Source: Sulfurospirillum sp.
GTDB taxonomy: Bacteria; Campylobacterota; Campylobacteria; Campylobacterales; QNZT01
Direction: 5' to 3'
Length of the DNA stretch: 32,909 bases
NCBI GenBank assembly: GCA_024762235.1
Contig: JANTHT010000005.1
Location: 1 to 32,909, forward strand
Below are positions 9,807-19,782 of this stretch, piece after piece. The position numbers and the translations under genes are program-made. A model generated the notes under the pieces. That model searched no databases, had not been told where the DNA came from, and was given only the letters and a program-made list of their open reading frames with translations. Every line of letters starts with the position of its first letter. Position 1 is the stretch's first letter.

Positions 9807-10616
9807 TTATTTCATTTTAATATCGGCTTTCGCTTTGAGTTCCTGAGCTGTTTTTTTCATCATCTCCTGGAATTTTTTCACTTTCAGTGTCTGTTCGATG
9901 TTCGGCTTCGCCTGTTCGAATGAGACATTTCCGGCAGGTTTTTTATCTTCGAGATAGATGACATGGTAACCAAACTGTGTTTTGACAGGTGTTTTGGTGA
10001 ATGCACCTTTTTTAAGCTTGAATGCCGCGTCGGAGAAGGGTTTGACCATACGTTTTGCATCGAACCATCCCAGTTCGCCACCGTTTGCGGCACTCGGACC
10101 TGTCGATTTTTTCTTCGCCAGTTCTATAAATTTCTGCTCGACATTTTTCGCTTTTTTGAGTTCATTGATCACTGCCATCGCCTCTTTTTTACTTTTAAGA
10201 AGAATGTGTCTCGCTTTGGCCTGAGCCGGCTGCTTGAACATCTGGATATTTTTGTTATAGAAATCTTTCATCTCTTTTTCGGTGACTTTGACTTTGTCGA
10301 ACTGTTTTTTCATCCAGATCTCCAGAGCCAGCTCTTTTTTCATCGTCTCGAGTGTTTTTTTGTAGTCAGGATCGTTTTCGATACCCGATTTGATTGCCTT
10401 CTCTGCCAAAAGTTTTTTCTCGACCGCCTGTTCGACGATCTTTTTCTGCTGCTCTTTGGTCAACTTGTCAAAACGCGCTCCCGGGATGACCTGGATGATC
10501 GCCTGGATATCTTTGTCCGTGATCTCCTGCCCATTGACAGTCGCATAGGTTTTTGCACTCAGTGCCGAAGTGAAGAGCGCCGCAGCAACGGCGGAAGCCA
10601 ATACAATTTTCTTCAT
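9807..10616 (-). CDS. Periplasmic peptidyl-prolyl cis-trans isomerase (parvulin/SurA-like, PEB4/CBF2 type)
   Basis: Signal peptide MKKIVLASAVAAALFTSALSA; parvulin domain KARHILLKSKKEA...GGELGWF...GYHVIYLED. Adjacent to fba, as I recall for Campylobacter peb4-fba. Confidence 0.92.
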   Translation of the reverse strand: MKKIVLASAVAAALFTSALSAKTYATVNGQEITDKDIQAIIQVIPGARFDKLTKEQQKKIVEQAVEKKLLAEKAIKSGIENDPDYKKTLETMKKELALEIWMKKQFDKVKVTEKEMKDFYNKNIQMFKQPAQAKARHILLKSKKEAMAVINELKKAKNVEQKFIELAKKKSTGPSAANGGELGWFDAKRMVKPFSDAAFKLKKGAFTKTPVKTQFGYHVIYLEDKKPAGNVSFEQAKPNIEQTLKVKKFQEMMKKTAQELKAKADIKMK

Positions 10617-10708
10617 ATTTCTATCCTTATTAGTAGTTTTGAAACGATGATACTATAACTTCACTTTATTAACCAAAAGCAAATATTATTTTTATCAATA
10701 AAGTTTAT

Positions 10709-12685
10709 TTAAAGCCTGATTGTAAAGAGCGCTCCCTCATTACTGTTGGTGACAGTCAGCTTTCCACCGCAACTCTCTTCGATGATAAATCTGGACATAT
10801 AGAGACCGAGTCCCGTCGAGTCTTTGGCATTTTTGGTCGTAAAATAGGGTTCGAATATCTTATCGATGATCGCTTCATCGATACCGCCCGCATTATCACT
10901 CACCTCGATGTAGCGATGTCTGTCCCGTTCGTAAGCGGTGATACTGATGATCGGTTTCGCGATTTCTCGTTTTATCAGGATATTTTCGGCATTTTTGATC
11001 AGATTGATCAAAACCTGAATCACTTCGTTTGGATGGGTATGGAACGCATCCGGTGCACTGTTGTCGACCATGACATCGATGCTATGCTTGCGCAGCGACG
11101 AAGACATGATAAAGAGTGCCCGTTCGATAATATAGCCGCAAGTTGTCAATTCACTCTTTTTGGTCGGTTTGAAGAAGTTGGTGAAGTCGTCTATCGTTTC
11201 GGAGAGATGCCGGACATACCCTTCGATCTTGTCGAGTGACGAGAGGAAAAAAGCTTCATCGAACTTCCCCAGCTCGAGCTTGACATGCAAGCCTGTGGAG
11301 GTTGCACTGATCGCACTGAGGGGCTGACGCCACTGGTGGGCGATCAGACTCATCATCTCTCCCATCTGTGCCAGTTTCGAGTTGTGGATCAGGATACTGT
11401 CCTTCTTCCTGTTTTTGGCCACTTCATCTCTGATCCGTGATTCCAGTTTCTGATTGAGCTCCTGAAGTTCCATCGAAGAGACTTTGGCAATGTTGCTGAG
11501 TGCACGGAGCGTCTGCAGATCTCCATGTGGATCGGTAAAGGCTCTGAAGTGCAGATCTCTTTGCGGTGGGGTATCGGATTCGCTCAGTGTCAGAAAAGTG
11601 AAACTCTGGTTGAGAAAAAGTCTCTCCTTCTCATTGGCGATAAATTCGCCATATCCGTAAAAACCGCTTACCGGTGCTATCTGGGAGAGCGGCTGCACTT
11701 CATAGAGCGCCAGCTCTTTCAGGAAACGTCTGCGCCCCGCCGAAGCGAAGACAAAGATCGACTCTATCGGTTTCTGTAACGCTTCACGCGTGATCTTTTC
11801 TACGTTGGAAAGCATTTTACGCGCATCGCCGAAACCGATCTGCACGCTCTCCCCTTCACGCATATGTGTCGCGAAAACGAGCGAACCGTCACCCGGATCC
11901 CAGAGCGGTGTTCTCGCGATGTAGCCATCTTCCCTCTGCAATACAAAAGGGAACTGCAAACCGCTCAAAGGAAGGTTTTTGGCGATCTCTTCCCCAAGAT
12001 ATCTGGCGTAGAGCGATTGTACGGACATTTTGTCGACACTGATGAGACGATTCTGTTTCGATTTCGTGATCGTAAACGCTTTACCCACCGGCTCCCACTG
12101 TGATGTGTAGTAGTTGTGCGCGATCAGCGCATCTCCCTCCAGTGCGATCGCCACAACACCCTCCGTCAGGATCCTCTCTCCATGCATGACGAATCCATCT
12201 TCAAATCTTCCCTGATCCGCCGTCAAGCCACCGGAGATGAGCAGTTTTGGATAACGTTCATGGATCCCCTCCAGCAAGCGCGGTGCATCGATCTCGTTCG
12301 AGCGCACATAGAGAAGCAACACCTTTGTCTCTGCATCGACCAATTTTCCGGCAATCTCTCTGCCTCTCTCCAGACTCTCTCTCTTCTCCGTGAAGGCGGC
12401 GATTCTGAGTTCCGTTTTCTCAAAAGCAGTAAAGGAGATGACGATATCTTTGTCGAGAATCCTGCCGTCAAGCACTTCTCCGTCCGTTGTGGTACCCGCA
12501 ATCACAGCAGATGGAAAAAGCTTTCTCAGGTGAGAGAGGATAGTAGTGACTCTGCGCTGGTCCAGGGAATAGGAAAATATCTGTATCAGAAGTGCCGGTG
12601 AATCGACAATGGCATGTCCGGCTACGAAATCTTTGAGTTTATCAAGACTACGATAGCGTAAATTGTAGGTTCTCATCTTGCACAA
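10709..12685 (-). CDS. FIST-domain sensor histidine kinase (FIST_N/FIST_C + HisKA + HATPase)
   Basis: N-terminal FIST-like region (AGTTTDGEVLDGRI..., SGGLTADQGRFEDGFVMHG, FYGYGEF); H-box AHQWRQPLSAISA; N-box LINLIKNAENIL; G boxes DNAGGIDEAI and TGLGLYM. Confidence 0.92.
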   Translation of the reverse strand: MCKMRTYNLRYRSLDKLKDFVAGHAIVDSPALLIQIFSYSLDQRRVTTILSHLRKLFPSAVIAGTTTDGEVLDGRILDKDIVISFTAFEKTELRIAAFTEKRESLERGREIAGKLVDAETKVLLLYVRSNEIDAPRLLEGIHERYPKLLISGGLTADQGRFEDGFVMHGERILTEGVVAIALEGDALIAHNYYTSQWEPVGKAFTITKSKQNRLISVDKMSVQSLYARYLGEEIAKNLPLSGLQFPFVLQREDGYIARTPLWDPGDGSLVFATHMREGESVQIGFGDARKMLSNVEKITREALQKPIESIFVFASAGRRRFLKELALYEVQPLSQIAPVSGFYGYGEFIANEKERLFLNQSFTFLTLSESDTPPQRDLHFRAFTDPHGDLQTLRALSNIAKVSSMELQELNQKLESRIRDEVAKNRKKDSILIHNSKLAQMGEMMSLIAHQWRQPLSAISATSTGLHVKLELGKFDEAFFLSSLDKIEGYVRHLSETIDDFTNFFKPTKKSELTTCGYIIERALFIMSSSLRKHSIDVMVDNSAPDAFHTHPNEVIQVLINLIKNAENILIKREIAKPIISITAYERDRHRYIEVSDNAGGIDEAIIDKIFEPYFTTKNAKDSTGLGLYMSRFIIEESCGGKLTVTNSNEGALFTIRL

Positions 12686-12754
12686 CAGCCTTAAAGTTAA
12701 AAATAATATACTTAAAGACTATTGTATTCAAATTATGATAATAAAAAGCTAAAA

Positions 12755-14323
12755 TTACTTAACTTTTGCTCCAAATGGTACAGTTATCAGAAAAATCATA
12801 TCTCCATCTGCCGAAAAATGGTGCACAGAAGCATCCAGAGCGGAAGCAGCCTGCTGCACATTTTTAGGCAAAATATCGTTTTTTCTCTCTTCCGGGACCT
12901 TCAACTGCTCTTTTTTCAGCAACTTCTCGAACATCGACTGCTGTTTGGGTGAAATCTCTTTTCGTTCGCTGGCGCGTATCTCTATCTTGAGTTCTGCTTC
13001 GTTTTTGTACAGGTCGACTCTGATACGTCGCTTGTCATACTGCACGGTAGCAGTGAAATAACTGTCGATGATCCCTCTGACGAGATCCTGCAACGCATTC
13101 GGTTCGAGCGGCAGGTAGATCTCTTCGCGGTTCTCCTCGAGTGTTTTGTCCACTTTGATACCGTTGAGATAGATCGTTTTGTACGCGGCATAGTTTTTCA
13201 GCAGTGAAGAGATGATGAAGTAGGCATTGACATCCCTGTGCTCTCTTTTGTCAATCCGGAGGATATCCCCTTCGTCTGATTTGTTGATCAACTCCGATAT
13301 ATGCTGCAGCGTGCTGTAGATCTTGCGATAGGAGCGCTCCCCCTCCTCCAGATCGATCTGCTCTTTGAGCGACAGTAGCGCAGCATTGACATCTTTGCGG
13401 CAGTTTTGAAAGTGCTCTTCGTTCTTTTTGATATCCGGAAGGTATTGATGGTTGTTCAACAGTTTGACAACGTACATCTGATGTTCGCGTATATGTGTCT
13501 TTTGCAGAAGCATCGTAAAACTGTAGGAGACGCCCTCCTTCACCACTTTCAACGCAAAGTGGAAGTCGTGCGACATGCATGCAATCTCTTCCCACTCCTC
13601 AAACGGATAATGATTGAGATAGTTGGCATCTTCCATCGTCGGCACATATTTCTGAAAGAGATGCCTGGTGGAGAGAATCTTGTTGGTTCTGTCGATATCT
13701 TCAAAAAAACGGAGAAACACTTTGTTCGCTTCAACAATCTTGTTTTTCCCCCTGTCGTAGATGAAGAGGATGTTTTCATCCACATCGAGAAAACTCCTGT
13801 AGATACCCAGATAGGCTTTGGCTTCCTCTATTTTCTGCATCATCATCTCTTCAAAAAGTGATTCATGCGGCTTTTTGTGCATATTTTTAAAGAGTGTATT
13901 GACACGTGCCCTCAGCATCACTTTATCGACAGGTTTACGCAAGAAATCGAGGTTGATATCGCGATAGGATTCGTAACGCTCCTTTCTGAAGCTGCTGTTT
14001 ATCAGCAAAATCTTGGGCACCTCTCTCAGGAGTTCCCTTTTGTTGAGTTTGTCGATTATCTCGAAACCTTCGGCCGTGGGAAGTTTCTCGTCGACGATGA
14101 TCAGGTCGATCTCCAGATGGGAAGCGATTTTAAAAGCGGATTTGAGGTTGCCCGCTTCATAGACTTTACATGCCTGCATCTTTTCAAGCAATTTTTTGAT
14201 CAGCAACAGATCTTCGTTGTTTTGTGTGATCACCATGATGTTGTATTGTACCGGCTCGCTGTGACCCGACAGAGGTGTCGGGATACTGTAGCGCTTGTTG
14301 TGAGTATCGAGTGTCACTTTCAC
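12755..14323 (-). CDS. Receiver-domain protein with PAS-like middle and degenerate HATPase-like C-terminus
   Basis: REC: DLIIVDEKLP...LLINSS...FLRKPVD. PAS-like: NILFIYDRGKNKIVEANKVFLRFF. C-terminal ALQDLVRGIIDS...ASALDASVHHFSADGDMIFLITVPF resembles a HATPase fold without N/G boxes. Confidence 0.75.
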   Translation of the reverse strand: MKVTLDTHNKRYSIPTPLSGHSEPVQYNIMVITQNNEDLLLIKKLLEKMQACKVYEAGNLKSAFKIASHLEIDLIIVDEKLPTAEGFEIIDKLNKRELLREVPKILLINSSFRKERYESYRDINLDFLRKPVDKVMLRARVNTLFKNMHKKPHESLFEEMMMQKIEEAKAYLGIYRSFLDVDENILFIYDRGKNKIVEANKVFLRFFEDIDRTNKILSTRHLFQKYVPTMEDANYLNHYPFEEWEEIACMSHDFHFALKVVKEGVSYSFTMLLQKTHIREHQMYVVKLLNNHQYLPDIKKNEEHFQNCRKDVNAALLSLKEQIDLEEGERSYRKIYSTLQHISELINKSDEGDILRIDKREHRDVNAYFIISSLLKNYAAYKTIYLNGIKVDKTLEENREEIYLPLEPNALQDLVRGIIDSYFTATVQYDKRRIRVDLYKNEAELKIEIRASERKEISPKQQSMFEKLLKKEQLKVPEERKNDILPKNVQQAASALDASVHHFSADGDMIFLITVPFGAKVK

Positions 14324-14365
14324 TCCTTACGTAGTCTTCTTACACTACATATCGGACAAAAGTGA

Positions 14366-15388
14366 TTATGCTTTACTATTGAAGAGTGATTTCGCAATCA
14401 TTTTAAATATATTTTTGAAAAAACCGTCCTGTTTCTGTGTCAGAGGAAGCGGCCGGCACGCTTTGAGCGTTCCCAGTCCTACCCTTGCAGTCAGGATACC
14501 GTTGGCAACCCCCTGTGCGCCATGGGCAGAGACTTTGGAGAGGAGTGAAGCACCGAGTATATCGTGTGAGTGGTGCAGCATGATATCACTGACTCCGGCG
14601 AAAGCGAGATTGACGAAGACTTTTTTCACGAGGGCCATCTCACCCATCAGGTTGGGGCGTAGATTGTAGACGGCGGCGACCTCTTTGATCATCGCATGGC
14701 TTCTGGAAAGAATCAGTATCGCATCGATCACGGCAACGGGACTGATGGCAGTCGATACGGCTGTCTGGTTGGCATATTTTGCGATGATCGCTTTGGCTTT
14801 ACTGTCCATCGGCGCTATCAGCACCTCTTCCAGCCGTGTCATCACTTCATCATCCATCAGCGTCGGCAACTCTCTTTCAAATGCTTCAGCCTTTTGAACA
14901 ATTTCCGGATCTGCATCCGTTTTGTAGCGTGCAATAATCTTCTTCGCAAATGCCCGTTTGTCACCTCTTTTCTCTCTTAAAATCTCCGACGCCTCCTCCT
15001 GTAGCGTATCGATACGTCTGATTCTCCGATATCCTGCTATCTCTTTGATGATGCCGGCACCCACTATCCCTATAAGTCCGAGAATCATCGCGACATAGAG
15101 AATCCCCAGCAGCGGCGCGTTGTGCAACATGGATGAGGCCGAATAGAATGCATCGTAGATCGCACCGACGATGACGATGCCTGCGACCAAACCGGCAACT
15201 ATCAGACTCTTTTTTGCGAAATCACCCATACCCTTCAGCGCTGTAAGGCGTTTTTTCTCCTCTTTTTCGATCTCTTCAATCACCGCTTCACTTTCGAGCC
15301 GGGCGGGTTTGACGACGGCCTCTTCCTGCACTTCTTCAGAGGCGATCACAGCCTCATCTTCTACTCTGCCGGGTTTGAGATTTTTCAT
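14366..15388 (-). CDS. DUF697 / YcjF-like membrane protein
   Basis: Two TM segments (SLIVAGLVAGIVIVGAIYDAF; LGILYVAMILGLIGIVGAGI), then DUF697-like GAQGVANGILTARVGLGTLKACRPLPL. 4-bp ATGA overlap with the ycjX-like gene. Confidence 0.8.
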   Translation of the reverse strand: MKNLKPGRVEDEAVIASEEVQEEAVVKPARLESEAVIEEIEKEEKKRLTALKGMGDFAKKSLIVAGLVAGIVIVGAIYDAFYSASSMLHNAPLLGILYVAMILGLIGIVGAGIIKEIAGYRRIRRIDTLQEEASEILREKRGDKRAFAKKIIARYKTDADPEIVQKAEAFERELPTLMDDEVMTRLEEVLIAPMDSKAKAIIAKYANQTAVSTAISPVAVIDAILILSRSHAMIKEVAAVYNLRPNLMGEMALVKKVFVNLAFAGVSDIMLHHSHDILGASLLSKVSAHGAQGVANGILTARVGLGTLKACRPLPLTQKQDGFFKNIFKMIAKSLFNSKA

Positions 15389-16749
15389 ACACGATCCTTC
15401 AAGATGCTATAAATCAATTTGTCCATGCGAATATGTTCAACCGCTTTCGTATCTCTTGGAGGAAAGGATAGAGGACGAAAACGGGTCACATGAAAATCCT
15501 CTTTTTTGAGAAAGTTATCTTCATGATAACTCTCCGGAAGGCGGCCGGGAAAGTGTGTGGAAGGTGCCTTCTCCCCCTCCACGATACCCCGTACGCATGT
15601 CACTTCTTTGCCGTTGATTTTGGCACGGACATCCTCTGTACTCCTGACCGCCGCGATCACCGTCACTTCCGTGTCGATATGGTGCACGTCGAGCTCTTTT
15701 TTCAGATCCCCGATCATCTCTTCCAACAACTTTTTGTATCGGTTATGTTCACTACGGGGCAGATAGTCCGCTTTCGTCGCTGCGAATATTACCTGATTGA
15801 TATGGACTCTGAAGAGGCGGGAGAGAAAGCTGTTCGAACCGTATGTGAAAGATTTGAGAATGTGCTTGAAACTCAGATGCATATCTTCAAATATATCGTA
15901 ACCATGTTCAAGCGTTTTGAGCAGATCGACCAGTACTATCTGTGTATCGAACGATTCAAAATGTTCCAGATAGAGTCGTTTCACCACTTCCGAGATATAT
16001 TTTTCGTATCGTTTCTCAAACCGGGCATAGATCGAATCCGGGTCCACTTCGCCCGTAGGCGTCGGAAGCGGACAGAACCGCAGTAACGGATCATCCTGCA
16101 TATCGCCCGGTTCGAGAAAACGTCCCGGTTGTACGAAAGAGTATCCGCGGTAATGCAGACTCTTGAGATATTCGCTGTAATGGTCATGGAGAACCTCTTC
16201 TTCATGCTCTGCATCGGGTGCAGACGCGTAGATATCGAGACGTGACAGATACGCATGCCACTCGGCAGCGTAGCGTTTGCGTTTTCCCACTTTGGAAAGT
16301 GCGAGCATCTTCTGCGACCAGGCGCTGAAATCGAGTTCAAGCATGCTCAGATCCAGCAGCCATTCACCCGGATAATCGATCAGTTCCAGATTGACGATCT
16401 GATTTTGTAAGAGTGCATATTCGCTTTTGAACTCCAGCTGAAGCGTCGTTTTACTGACAGATTTGGTGGCTTTGGGCCATTTGGGTTCTTTAAGGCGAAA
16501 AGCCTTGATCTTGCTGTAGTAGTCGAACCGGACGTAAACACTGTCGGGAGGAAGTAGTCTGGCGACGAAGGGCCTGCCGAGCTTTTCATTGAGATAGGGT
16601 AGTTTGTCGTTGGCGATCAGTTGATTGATGAGCGATGTAAGAAAGACCGTTTTTCCGCTTCGGCTCAGGCCGGTTACTGCCACTTTGATCGTTTTATCCG
16701 GTGTAGGTATTTTAAATGGAAGTTCGAATTCTTTGATAAAACTGAGCAC
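15385..16749 (-). CDS. ycjX: YcjX-like (DUF463) P-loop ATPase
   Basis: P-loop VTGLSRSGKTVFLTSLINQL; ELIDYPGEWLLDL; IFAATKADYLP; VRGIVEG. Confidence 0.88.
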   Translation of the reverse strand: MLSFIKEFELPFKIPTPDKTIKVAVTGLSRSGKTVFLTSLINQLIANDKLPYLNEKLGRPFVARLLPPDSVYVRFDYYSKIKAFRLKEPKWPKATKSVSKTTLQLEFKSEYALLQNQIVNLELIDYPGEWLLDLSMLELDFSAWSQKMLALSKVGKRKRYAAEWHAYLSRLDIYASAPDAEHEEEVLHDHYSEYLKSLHYRGYSFVQPGRFLEPGDMQDDPLLRFCPLPTPTGEVDPDSIYARFEKRYEKYISEVVKRLYLEHFESFDTQIVLVDLLKTLEHGYDIFEDMHLSFKHILKSFTYGSNSFLSRLFRVHINQVIFAATKADYLPRSEHNRYKKLLEEMIGDLKKELDVHHIDTEVTVIAAVRSTEDVRAKINGKEVTCVRGIVEGEKAPSTHFPGRLPESYHEDNFLKKEDFHVTRFRPLSFPPRDTKAVEHIRMDKLIYSILKDRV

Positions 16750-16808
16750 TCATACCCTTTGTTCTGTTTGTACTATTGTACCAAAATAAAAGTGAAAATG
16801 AGTGACAC

Positions 16809-16837
16809 AAAAAGGGCTCATCTTGTCGATAAGCCCT
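16809..16837 (-). terminator. Rho-independent terminator of oorDABC
   Basis: - strand: AGGGCTTATC-gacaa-GATGAGCCCT, 10-bp stem with one G-U, followed by T5. 13 nt after the oorC stop. Confidence 0.88.
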
Positions 16838-16850
16838 CCGGTTTATCCGA

Positions 16851-17441
16851 TCAGCAGACGGCACCGATCTCCAGATCGGCCAGGTTTTCACCCGCAAGTG
16901 CACGTTTTGCGTACGATCGTCCGAGTTCCCAGGCTTTGATATTTGCATCGAGCACTTTGGGCGGTACTTTACTCTTCATCGCTTCAAATACCTTCTCCGG
17001 TTCCATCACATGTGTCATCTCTACAGCAATCGCCAAAGCGACGACCGATTGTGTGACCACATTTCCGACCTCATACTTTGCGATACGGATGATGGGTATC
17101 TCGTAGATTTTCCATTTCTGGCGATCTTCCGGTGAAGGATGTACCAGATCAGGATCCACCACGATGATACCACCCTCTTTGACACCCTCTTTGAACTGGT
17201 CGTAGCTCACCTGCGCCACAGAGAGCATAAACTCAATCTCACCGTCGATCGCATAGGGGAAAAGAATCTCTTTGTCATCGAGAAGCATGTCGACCACAGT
17301 CGGGCCGCCGCGCACCTGGGATGTATAGGTCGCCGCTTTGACACCATACCCTCCGTCAGCGATTTTAGCAGCTGCGAGAATCTCTCCCGCCAGCAAAACA
17401 CCCTGTCCACCTACGCCGGTAAATCTAAGCTGTCTTCTCAT
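16851..17441 (-). CDS. oorC: 2-oxoglutarate:ferredoxin oxidoreductase, gamma subunit
   Basis: FTGVGGQGVLLAGEIL..., SQVRGGPTVVDM. Position in oorDABC. Confidence 0.93.
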   Translation of the reverse strand: MRRQLRFTGVGGQGVLLAGEILAAAKIADGGYGVKAATYTSQVRGGPTVVDMLLDDKEILFPYAIDGEIEFMLSVAQVSYDQFKEGVKEGGIIVVDPDLVHPSPEDRQKWKIYEIPIIRIAKYEVGNVVTQSVVALAIAVEMTHVMEPEKVFEAMKSKVPPKVLDANIKAWELGRSYAKRALAGENLADLEIGAVC

Positions 17442-18283
17442 TCAAAATCCTTTGTCGTGATTTTCGGTGCTTTACCCTGTGCCGCCTCGATCACTTTATC
17501 GTAGAGTTCACAATACTCGGGCTGCTCTTTCTCCACCAATATACCGGTCGGGAAGAGGTGTGCTCTCTCCTCTTCAGCCATCGCATCGTATTTCTTTTTA
17601 CTGACAGTGATCTCGTCAAGCCAATCCATATTTTCCATCGCTTCACCCATCTTGTTTTTACGCCCAAGATTGATATGGCAGTTGGAGAAGACATCGAAGA
17701 AACTGAATCCTTTATGCTGGAATCCCTTGACAAAAACCTTTTCCAGTTTTTTCGGATCGGTCACGGACTCTCTGGCGATAAATGTCGCACCGGCGCCTTC
17801 CGCCAGTTTACATGCATCGAAAGTAGGATCGATATTTCCGTATTGTGTCGTGACGGACCACATACCCTGAGGTGTCGTCGGACTTACCTGCGAATTTGTC
17901 AGGCCGTAGATGAAGTTGTTGATCAGAATGAAATTCAGATCGATATTTCTCCTGCATCCATGAATCGTGTGGTTACCGCCGATCGCCAGACCGTCACCGT
18001 CACCTGCGACTACCACGACATGCTTGTCGGGGTTGGCAAGTTTGACACCCGTCGCATAGGCCACGGTACGGCCGTGCGTAGTATGGATGGTATTACAGTT
18101 GACATAGGAAGAGAATCTTCCCGAACAGCCGATACCCGATACGACACAGACATCGTCCATGTTCCATCCGAGTTTGTCGGCCGCTCTGATAAATGCCTTC
18201 AAAATAATACCGTCACCACATCCCCAACACCAGAGTGTGGGCATCTTGTCCGTTCTCAAATACTCATCATAGTTAAACGCCAT
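17438..18283 (-). CDS. oorB: 2-oxoglutarate:ferredoxin oxidoreductase, beta subunit (TPP binding)
   Basis: WCWGCGDGIILKAF; GDGDGLAIGGNHTIHGCRRN..NFIYGLTNSQVSPTTP. Confidence 0.95.
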   Translation of the reverse strand: MAFNYDEYLRTDKMPTLWCWGCGDGIILKAFIRAADKLGWNMDDVCVVSGIGCSGRFSSYVNCNTIHTTHGRTVAYATGVKLANPDKHVVVVAGDGDGLAIGGNHTIHGCRRNIDLNFILINNFIYGLTNSQVSPTTPQGMWSVTTQYGNIDPTFDACKLAEGAGATFIARESVTDPKKLEKVFVKGFQHKGFSFFDVFSNCHINLGRKNKMGEAMENMDWLDEITVSKKKYDAMAEEERAHLFPTGILVEKEQPEYCELYDKVIEAAQGKAPKITTKDFE

Positions 18284-19425
18284 TAGAACATCTCCTTCAC
18301 TTTTGCAACCATATCCAGCGGTGGAATAGGTCTTCCGTTTGCAGTTCTGAGTGTCGCAAAATCTTTTCTGCCTGTCACTCTCTCAATCTCTTCTGTATAT
18401 TGTCCAAGCTGATTCAGTTCGGTAATGAAAATTTTATCGAACTTTTTACCTATCTCTGCTATTTTCTCCTCAGGACTTGGCCAGAGCATGATGGGCCTGA
18501 AAAGCCCCGCTTTGATGCCATCATTTCTGAGCTTCATCACCGCCTCTTTGGCACCTCTGGAGATAGAGCCGTACGCGATGATACATACTTCGGCATCATC
18601 GAGCATGAACTCTTCATAATCGGGCTGGTCATCGAGTTTGCCCACCTCTTTGATCTTGCCTACAAGTCTTTTGATGTTGTATGCACAGAGATCTTTGTCT
18701 TCTGTCGGGAAACCGGTAGGTCCGTGGTGGAGTCCGGTAACATGGTACTTATACCCTTTGAACATCGGATTGAGCACCGCCGGCTTGTTCATCTCCGCTT
18801 CATAAGGTTTGTAATCTTTGGGATCACAGTAGTTTGTCGCTCTGTTTTTGATATTTGCCTCGACCTCTTCGATCTCAGGCAGTATCGCTTTACCATGCAT
18901 GTGGCCAAGTGTCTCATCCAGTAACACAAAGACCGGTGTCATATAGGTCTCCGCGAGATTGAATGCACGCAGTGTCTCTGTGTAGCACTCTTCGAGTGAG
19001 CCGGGACAGAGTGTGATTGAGGCGTAGTCGCCGTGAGTCGGATACTTTGCCTGACCGATATCCGCCTGTGAAACACGTGTCGGAAGACCTGTTGAGGGGC
19101 CACCGCGCATGACATTGGCTATAACCAGCGGTGTCTCTGCGATAAAACCGAGTCCGATCTGCTCCGCCTTGAGTGATATACCGGGTCCTGAAGAAGCCGT
19201 CATCGATTTTTTTCCGGTAATCGAAGCACCGAGAGCCGCGGAAATACCACCGATCTCATCTTCCATCTGAATGAATTTATGGCCCTTTTTCGGGAGCAGC
19301 ACACTCAAATCATGCGCGATCTCACTGGAAGGGGTGATGGGATATCCACCGAAAAATTCACAATTACAGTCATATGCAGCGAGTGCACACAGCGAGTTAC
19401 CGCTTGAAATAATCTCTCTTGCCAT
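18283..19425 (-). CDS. oorA: 2-oxoglutarate:ferredoxin oxidoreductase, alpha subunit
   Basis: GYPITPSSEIAH; QMEDEIGGISAALGASITGKKSMTASSGPGISLKAEQIG. Confidence 0.95.
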   Translation of the reverse strand: MAREIISSGNSLCALAAYDCNCEFFGGYPITPSSEIAHDLSVLLPKKGHKFIQMEDEIGGISAALGASITGKKSMTASSGPGISLKAEQIGLGFIAETPLVIANVMRGGPSTGLPTRVSQADIGQAKYPTHGDYASITLCPGSLEECYTETLRAFNLAETYMTPVFVLLDETLGHMHGKAILPEIEEVEANIKNRATNYCDPKDYKPYEAEMNKPAVLNPMFKGYKYHVTGLHHGPTGFPTEDKDLCAYNIKRLVGKIKEVGKLDDQPDYEEFMLDDAEVCIIAYGSISRGAKEAVMKLRNDGIKAGLFRPIMLWPSPEEKIAEIGKKFDKIFITELNQLGQYTEEIERVTGRKDFATLRTANGRPIPPLDMVAKVKEMF

Positions 19426-19434
19426 CTATTCTCC

Positions 19435-19752
19435 TTAGCAGCTTAATGTCATATAATGGTTTGCCTTGATCGCTTCTGCACGTGCTTTCGCTTCATCGGT
19501 CAGTTTGGCAAATTTATACTCTTTCCTGGAAGCCACAAATATGGCGAAGTCAGGGCAAGAGAGTTCACAATCGTTACAACCGATGCATGTCTCGGGTGTC
19601 TCCACTTTGATCGTTGCACCGAGAATCGTCTTGTCAGAAGGAACCATCGCCAATGTACCGGCCGGACATACCGCAACACAGATGTCACACGCTTTACATC
19701 TGTCAATATCGACCCATACCGGCGTATTTTCCGGGGCTTTCATCAATCCCAT
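19435..19752 (-). CDS. oorD: 2-oxoglutarate:ferredoxin oxidoreductase, delta subunit (2x[4Fe-4S] ferredoxin)
   Basis: Two CxxCxxCxxxCP motifs: CKACDICVAVCP and CIGCNDCELSCP. Confidence 0.93.
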   Translation of the reverse strand: MGLMKAPENTPVWVDIDRCKACDICVAVCPAGTLAMVPSDKTILGATIKVETPETCIGCNDCELSCPDFAIFVASRKEYKFAKLTDEAKARAEAIKANHYMTLSC

Positions 19753-19782
19753 ATTACTCTCCTTATAATTTATATAGATTAT

